DNA of 64,000 nucleotides. Origin: Herbaspirillum sp. ST 5-3. GTDB lineage: Bacteria; Pseudomonadota; Gammaproteobacteria; Burkholderiales; Burkholderiaceae_D. The stretch is from positions 83,605 through 147,604 of the forward strand of contig NZ_STGI01000004.1 of the NCBI RefSeq assembly GCF_004804275.1, written 5' to 3'. The first letter of the stretch is position 1. The number at the start of each line of letters is the position of its first letter. The notes beneath the pieces are model-generated. The model saw only the letters and a program-made list of their open reading frames with translations. It made no database searches and was not told where the DNA came from. Made by a program: the position numbers and the translations under genes. Shown here piece after piece: positions 59,446-64,000 of the stretch.

Positions 59446-60483
59446 ATGACCGACTGGCTCTCCGCACTCAGCAACGCCGCCGCTCGCGCCGAACCGGCGG
59501 TGCTGGTCACGGTCGCTTCGGTGCAGGGCTCCAGCCCGCGCGAACCGGGCGCGAAGATGCTTGTCACAACCAAGGCCCAGTGCGACACCATTGGCGGCGG
59601 CCACCTGGAGATGCGCGCCGCTGAAATCGCACGCGAGATGCTGGCCATGCCGTCCGGATCGATCGCCGCGATGCGCCGCATCGAACGCTTCGCACTCGGG
59701 CCCAGCCTTGGGCAGTGCTGCGGCGGCGTGGTGCTGCTGGCCTTCGAACGTATCGAAGCCAAGGACCGTGATTATGCCGTCTGCCTGAATGAATATCGGG
59801 CCAGGCGGCAGGACTACTGGCGGTTGGTGCCAATGGACGCGTCCTTGCCTGCACAAGTCATCGATAAGGAGGAGCAGCCGCTATGCGGGGCGCTTCCGTT
59901 GCCTGAGCACATCGACCTCGCCCGCGAATGCCACATCGTGGTGGACAGCGAAGGCTGCCGCTGGCTGGTCGATCCCTTGTGCGCATACCGTGCTCATCTG
60001 GTCCTGTTCGGCGCCGGCCATGTCGGCGCTGCGATCGTGCGCGCATTGGCGGAATTGCCGTGCCATGTGACCTGGGTCGATGAGCGCGAGGACATGTTCC
60101 CGGAAAGCCTGCCGGCCAATGTGAAAACGGAAGTGACCGACACGCCGGAAGCAGTGGTCGATGAAGTATCTCCGGGCGCGAGCTATCTGGTCATGACCCA
60201 CAGCCATGCGCTCGACCAGCGGCTGGCCGAAACCATCCTGCGTCGCGCCGATGCAGCCTGGTTTGGACTGATCGGTTCGGAAACCAAGCGCGTACAGTTC
60301 GAACGCCGCCTTCGTGCGCGGGGCATGCCCGAAGAACGACTGAAGCACATGGTATGTCCGGTCGGCGTGCCCGGCATCAGCGGCAAGACGCCTGCGGTGA
60401 TCGCCGCATCCGTATGCGCGCAATTGCTGCAGGTTTGGGAGAAGAGCGAACAGACCGAACAGGCACTCACACCAAACGAATAA
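59446..60483 (+). CDS. xdhC: Xanthine dehydrogenase accessory protein XdhC
   Basis: A 345-residue protein. The N-terminal XdhC domain has VQGSSPREPGAKMLV and GGGHLEMRA; the C-terminal Rossmann domain begins VLFGAGHVGAAIVRALAELP and ends GVPGISGKTPAVIAASV. XdhC binds the molybdenum cofactor, assists its sulfuration and inserts it into XdhB. It lies 30 bp after xdhB and 13 bp before the guanine deaminase gene, so one purine-degradation operon. Confidence 0.94.
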   Translation: MTDWLSALSNAAARAEPAVLVTVASVQGSSPREPGAKMLVTTKAQCDTIGGGHLEMRAAEIAREMLAMPSGSIAAMRRIERFALGPSLGQCCGGVVLLAFERIEAKDRDYAVCLNEYRARRQDYWRLVPMDASLPAQVIDKEEQPLCGALPLPEHIDLARECHIVVDSEGCRWLVDPLCAYRAHLVLFGAGHVGAAIVRALAELPCHVTWVDEREDMFPESLPANVKTEVTDTPEAVVDEVSPGASYLVMTHSHALDQRLAETILRRADAAWFGLIGSETKRVQFERRLRARGMPEERLKHMVCPVGVPGISGKTPAVIAASVCAQLLQVWEKSEQTEQALTPNE

Positions 60484-60496
60484 CAAGAAAATTTCA

Positions 60497-61819
60497 ATGA
60501 TATCGACACTCGCCGCTCACAATCTCCAGGCTTACCGCGCAAGCATTCTGCACTTCACCGCCGACCCCGCCTTCGATGACAAGGCCAGTGCCTGGCACGA
60601 AGACGGTTTGTTGATCGTCGAGGATGGCCGCGTGCTTGCGGCGGGCGACTTCGCACAGTTGCGCGACCGCGTTCCACCGCAAGTCGAGATTCAGGATTAT
60701 CGCGGCAAGCTGATCGTCCCCGGCTTCATCGACACCCATATCCACTACCCGCAAACGGATATGATCGCGTCGCCCGCACCCGGCCTGCTGCCGTGGCTGG
60801 AGACGTATACCTTCCCGACCGAGCGCAAATTCGAGGATCCGCAACATGCCGCGGAAGTGGCGCGCTTCTTCATTGACGAACTCCTGCGCTGCGGCACCAC
60901 GACCGCCATGGTGTATTGCACGGTGCATCCATCCTCGGTGGATGCCTTTTTCAGCGAGAGCGAAAGGCGCAAGCTGCGCATGGTCGGCGGCAAGGTCCTG
61001 ATGGACCGCAATTGTCCCGGGTTTCTGCGCGATACGGCCGAGGGCGGCGTGCGGGACAGCGAAGTTCTGATCAATAAATGGCACAAGCGCGGCCGCCAGC
61101 TTTATGCGATCACGCCCCGCTTCGCCCCAACATCGACACCGGCCCAGTTGCATCTTGCCGGCGAGCTTGCGCGCGCCTATCCCGATACCTTTCTCCAGAC
61201 GCATGTCGCGGAAAACACCGATGAAGTGGCATGGGTCAAGTCCCTGTTTCCCGATTCTCGCAGTTATCTGGACGTGTACGACAAGGTCGGCATGATGCGG
61301 CCGCGCGCTATGTTCGGCCATTGCATCTGGCTGGACGAACATGACCGGCGGCGCATGCACGAGACGCAGTCGGCGGCGGCCATCTGCCCCACTTCCAATC
61401 TCTTCCTCGGCAGCGGCCTGTTCGATTTCGCGGGCGCCGATGCGGCGCGGATGCTGCTGTCATTGGCAAGCGATGTCGGCGGCGGCACATCGTTTTCCAT
61501 GCTGCGCACAATGAACGAAGTTTACAAGGTGGCGCGCATGGGCGGCACTTACCTGTCCGCCTTGCGCATGTTTTATCTGGCGACGCTGGGCGGCGCGCGC
61601 AGCATGCAGCTCGAAGGAACGATAGGCAACTTTGCGGCAGGGGTCGAAGCCGATTTTGTTGTATTGGACCCACACGCGACTCCGCTGCTGGCACGACGAA
61701 CCGCACGCATTGAAAGCCTCGAAGAACTCCTGTTTGCATTTGCCCTGCTCGGCGACGATCGCGCAATCGCTGCGACGTACAGCGGGGGAAACCTGGTTCA
61801 CGCGCGCGTCGACTGTTGA
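60497..61819 (+). CDS. guaD: Guanine deaminase
   Basis: A 440-residue amidohydrolase. Zinc ligands are in GFIDTHIHYPQTDM (HxH), THVAENTDEV and FGHCIWLDEHD; the substrate-loop motifs PRFAPTSTPAQLH and CPTSNLFLGSGLF are those of guanine deaminases. It converts guanine to xanthine, which XdhAB oxidises to urate. It is the fourth gene of the xdhABC-guaD operon. Length and motif order are normal. Confidence 0.94.
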   Translation: MISTLAAHNLQAYRASILHFTADPAFDDKASAWHEDGLLIVEDGRVLAAGDFAQLRDRVPPQVEIQDYRGKLIVPGFIDTHIHYPQTDMIASPAPGLLPWLETYTFPTERKFEDPQHAAEVARFFIDELLRCGTTTAMVYCTVHPSSVDAFFSESERRKLRMVGGKVLMDRNCPGFLRDTAEGGVRDSEVLINKWHKRGRQLYAITPRFAPTSTPAQLHLAGELARAYPDTFLQTHVAENTDEVAWVKSLFPDSRSYLDVYDKVGMMRPRAMFGHCIWLDEHDRRRMHETQSAAAICPTSNLFLGSGLFDFAGADAARMLLSLASDVGGGTSFSMLRTMNEVYKVARMGGTYLSALRMFYLATLGGARSMQLEGTIGNFAAGVEADFVVLDPHATPLLARRTARIESLEELLFAFALLGDDRAIAATYSGGNLVHARVDC

Positions 61820-61854
61820 TGATGTTGCGTGCAAGTTGAGGTGAACAAGAAAGT

Positions 61855-61874
61855 GGTTTGAATACGTTCAAACC
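61855..61874. promoter_or_regulatory. Inverted repeat GGTTTGAA-TACG-TTCAAACC upstream of the porin
   Basis: Perfect 8-bp arms with a 4-nt centre, 35 nt after the guaD stop and about 150 bp before the porin start. A shorter palindrome CTTTCGCGAAAG follows at 61886-61897. No T-run, so an operator or mRNA structure is more likely than a terminator. Confidence 0.5.
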
Positions 61875-62021
61875 CGAGAATTTCTCTTTCGCGAAAGCGG
61901 CAAGGGAAAGTAAAATGATTGCCGCTTGGAAATAGGGAAACCCGACGGCAATCTCGAAGCAGGGATTTACCGTCCGGGGAGGACTCCCGGTTTCATTAAC
62001 TGCATCTGATCTGGAGAGCTC

Positions 62022-63122
62022 ATGCAACAACGCAAGTTCAAGTTAACACAACTCGCCCTCGCGGCAGCCTTGGTCGCGGCGACCGCTGCACCGGCGGCCA
62101 TGGCACAAACCAATGTCTCGGTAAGCGGCCTTGTCGACGTTTTCGCCGGCAAAGTGCGCAACGCCGGCGACGCGAACAGCCGTTCCGTCGTCAACAGCGG
62201 CGGCATGACGACTTCCTGGTTCGGATTCAAGGGTTCCGAGGATCTCGGCGGCGGCCTGAAAGCCAACTTCCAGCTGACCAGCTTCATTCAGGCGGATACC
62301 GGCTCGCAAGGCCGCTTCCCCGGCGATACCCTGTTCTCGCGCGACGCCAATGTCGGCCTGTCCGGCAGCTTTGGCGCGGTTTCACTCGGCCGCGAACTCG
62401 CTCCGCAATTCCTGCCGACCATTCTGTTCAATCCGTTCGGTGATTCCTACACGTTCTCGCCGCTGATCCTGCAGGCCGATGTGCCGCTGTTCAACGGATC
62501 GGCCTGGACCAACTCCTTCACGGGCGATACCGGCTGGAGCAATTCGATTCGCTATACGACACCGAACTTCGGCGGCCTCACCGCGAACCTGCATTACCAA
62601 TTCGGCGAAGTGGCGGGCAACAACGGCAAGAACAACGTCGGCCTGAACCTGCTCTATTTCGGCGGCCCGCTGGCCCTGACCGCGTTCTATCACAACGTCG
62701 AAATCAACAATCCGCTGAATGTCCCGGCCGGCAATGTACAACCCGGCGGCAACCTGCCGCTCGCCTCGGGACTGTCCGCAGCACGCCAGACCGCATGGAT
62801 GGTCGGCGGCAGCTATGACCTGAAGGCAGCGAAACTGTTCGCGACCTACGGCCAGACCTCGCACAACATCGACCTCGACGACAAGACCGTGTCGCTCGGC
62901 GCAACCGTTCCCGCCGGCCAGGGCAAGATCATGGCAGCCTGGGCACAGACCAAACGCACCGGCACGGCCATCGGCGCCGACCAGAAACGCAATACGACGT
63001 CAGTCGGCTATGACTACGACCTGTCCAAGCGCACCGATCTGTACGCAGTCTTTATGAATGACCGCATCACCAGCCAGAACAACGGCAACAGCTTCGGCGT
63101 CGGCGTGCGTCATCGTTTCTAG
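62022..63122 (+). CDS. Outer-membrane porin (betaproteobacterial general porin family)
   Basis: A 366-residue protein with a signal peptide (MQQRKFKLTQLALAAALVAA to AMAQ) and a beta-barrel ending in phenylalanine (GVGVRHRF), the outer-membrane assembly signal. Features are VSVSGLVDVFAGKV, SWFGFKGSEDLGGGLKANF, GRELAPQFLP and alternating-residue strands throughout. Such trimeric porins pass small hydrophilic solutes, often anions. Placed after the purine operon with 200 bp between, it may have its own promoter. Solute preference is not readable. Confidence 0.93.
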   Translation: MQQRKFKLTQLALAAALVAATAAPAAMAQTNVSVSGLVDVFAGKVRNAGDANSRSVVNSGGMTTSWFGFKGSEDLGGGLKANFQLTSFIQADTGSQGRFPGDTLFSRDANVGLSGSFGAVSLGRELAPQFLPTILFNPFGDSYTFSPLILQADVPLFNGSAWTNSFTGDTGWSNSIRYTTPNFGGLTANLHYQFGEVAGNNGKNNVGLNLLYFGGPLALTAFYHNVEINNPLNVPAGNVQPGGNLPLASGLSAARQTAWMVGGSYDLKAAKLFATYGQTSHNIDLDDKTVSLGATVPAGQGKIMAAWAQTKRTGTAIGADQKRNTTSVGYDYDLSKRTDLYAVFMNDRITSQNNGNSFGVGVRHRF

Positions 63123-63221
63123 GATTTTGAATCGGGCGAGAGCGCAAGCTGTCGCCCGTGTGTGTTGCCGGCCACAAGCCTGCTTCACATGATTGATCGA
63201 TTGATTTCGATTTATCAGACC

Positions 63222-63250
63222 AGCCCGGCGGATCGCCGGGCTTTCTTTTT
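63222..63250 (+). terminator. Rho-independent terminator of the porin gene
   Basis: AGCCCGGCG and CGCCGGGCT with a 3-nt loop, followed by TTCTTTTT, about 100 nt after the porin stop. Confidence 0.92.
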
Positions 63251-63268
63251 AGGGCGTGTGCTTGTCCC

Positions 63269-64000
63269 TTATTGGGCAAAACTGCCGATCTTCTTCTCCA
63301 CCGCGGCACGCACCGAACCGCTCGTGATGAACGAGCGCGCGGTGGCAATGTCGTTGTGAAACCAGCGATCGCCTTCCAGGCAGGCCGGGATCTGGCGACG
63401 GATTTCTTCGTAGGCCGCCTGCGTTCCCTTCCCCAGCACGAATCCGGGCAACAGCGATTCCGTCATGGTCAATCCCTGCGCGGCGAACAGCATTTCCACG
63501 CCGACGATGTATTGCGTGTTGGCGACCACGGTCGCGGCCTTGCGCGCGCACCAGGTCGAGTTCGAGACGTGATCCTCGCTGTTGCCCTTGGCCGGGATGC
63601 TGTCCACGCTGCCCGGCATGCAAAGCGTGCGGTTTTCCATCACCAGCGAACTCATCGAGCACTGCACCACCGTATAGCCGGTGTTGACGCCGCGAATGCC
63701 GCTCATCAGGTTGCGTGGCAGTCCCCACGACAGCGTGGGATCGATCAGGCGCGCAATGCGCCGCTCGCAAATGCTGCCGAGGTCGGCGATGGCCATCGAA
63801 AGCAGGTCCATGGCCTGCGCCAGATACTGGCCGTGGAAATTGCCGCCCGAGATGATCTCGAACCCGCCGCCCTCCTTCCCGAAAATCAAGGGATTGTCGG
63901 TGGCCGAATTGATCTCCTTGTCGACGATGGTATCGATGTAGTCGAGCGCATCGAACACCGGCCCGTACACCTGCGGAGCGCAACGCAGCGAGTACACGTC
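63269..64000 (-). CDS. Histidine/aromatic amino acid ammonia-lyase (HutH family), 3' part
   Basis: The visible 243 residues are the C-terminal half of a MIO-dependent ammonia-lyase; the frame is open to the right edge and the ASG cofactor triad lies outside. Recognisable parts are VYSLRCAPQVYGP, DKEINSATDNPLIFG, SGGNFHGQYLAQAMDLL, SICERRIARLIDP and SVDSIPAKGNSEDHV. Compared with canonical HutH, the last block has AKGNSEDHVSNSTW instead of the usual TSANQEDHVSM, so a specificity other than histidine (aromatic amino acid) cannot be excluded. No hutU or hutI is visible in the window. Confidence 0.85.
   Translation of the reverse strand, partial: DVYSLRCAPQVYGPVFDALDYIDTIVDKEINSATDNPLIFGKEGGGFEIISGGNFHGQYLAQAMDLLSMAIADLGSICERRIARLIDPTLSWGLPRNLMSGIRGVNTGYTVVQCSMSSLVMENRTLCMPGSVDSIPAKGNSEDHVSNSTWCARKAATVVANTQYIVGVEMLFAAQGLTMTESLLPGFVLGKGTQAAYEEIRRQIPACLEGDRWFHNDIATARSFITSGSVRAAVEKKIGSFAQ

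Overview
The window looks like a chromosomal segment of a betaproteobacterium. Burkholderiales is likely, and I would guess Oxalobacteraceae (Herbaspirillum/Noviherbaspirillum-like), from the GC-rich coding style, the 366-residue trimeric porin type, paired IclR regulators, the BMP-type purine transporter beside xdhABC-guaD, and the many liv-type transport and acyl-CoA genes. No rRNA, tRNA, phage, IS element or CRISPR array was recognised. Placement is inference from gene content; no 16S or other marker gene is present.

Region 1 (1-16.7 kb) is a cell-surface/biofilm region. A tightly overlapping minus-strand operon runs from 11047 down past base 1: GAF-HlyD fusion, PqqD/M50-protease/HlyD fusion, a short SecA-like ATPase, a periplasmic HlyD-type adaptor, and the start of a giant repetitive adhesin (LEPR/DUF4347 head, beta-helix, then 360-bp tandem repeats). 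No ABC exporter, RND pump or TolC is encoded with it. This is the best candidate in the window for an undescribed export system. On the plus strand next to it lie a GAF-GGDEF diguanylate cyclase, a TPR protein without an output domain, a secreted spherulin-4-like glycosidase and an orphan LuxR-type response regulator. Two short inverted repeats (ATAC-N4-GTAT and TTTCCGCA-N-TGCGGAAA) recur in the promoter regions of this neighbourhood.

Region 2 (16.7-20.9 kb) holds a periplasmic Cache-domain protein, an NHL-type beta-propeller lipoprotein and an orphan liv-type substrate-binding protein ending at a strong terminator.

Region 3 (21-36 kb) is an acyl-CoA catabolic island: IclR regulator, thioesterase, FadB-like multifunctional enzyme, thiolase, SDR, an APH-like kinase plus acyl-CoA dehydrogenase pair resembling LvaA/LvaC and human ACAD10/11, acyl-CoA synthetase, SDR and a second IclR. 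Convergent to it is an SDR plus two-acyl-CoA-dehydrogenase operon. A 17-bp operator-like palindrome (GTTTTGC-N3-GCAAAAC type) stands before the first iclR, before the fadB-like operon and before the liv operon 27 kb away, which suggests one regulon.

Region 4 (36-42 kb) contains a chemoreceptor with a CheR-docking C-terminus, a tandem TetR-TetR regulator, an MFS transporter and an orphan LifO-like lipase foldase.

Region 5 (42-49.5 kb) is a livHMGF plus substrate-binding protein operon that continues into a zinc alcohol dehydrogenase and an aldehyde dehydrogenase. It plausibly imports and oxidises a substrate that feeds Region 3.

Region 6 (49.7-63.2 kb) handles purines: a BMP-type nucleoside/purine ABC transporter, 5-hydroxyisourate hydrolase, xanthine dehydrogenase XdhAB with XdhC, guanine deaminase and a porin. 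The window ends inside a histidine/aromatic amino acid ammonia-lyase gene.
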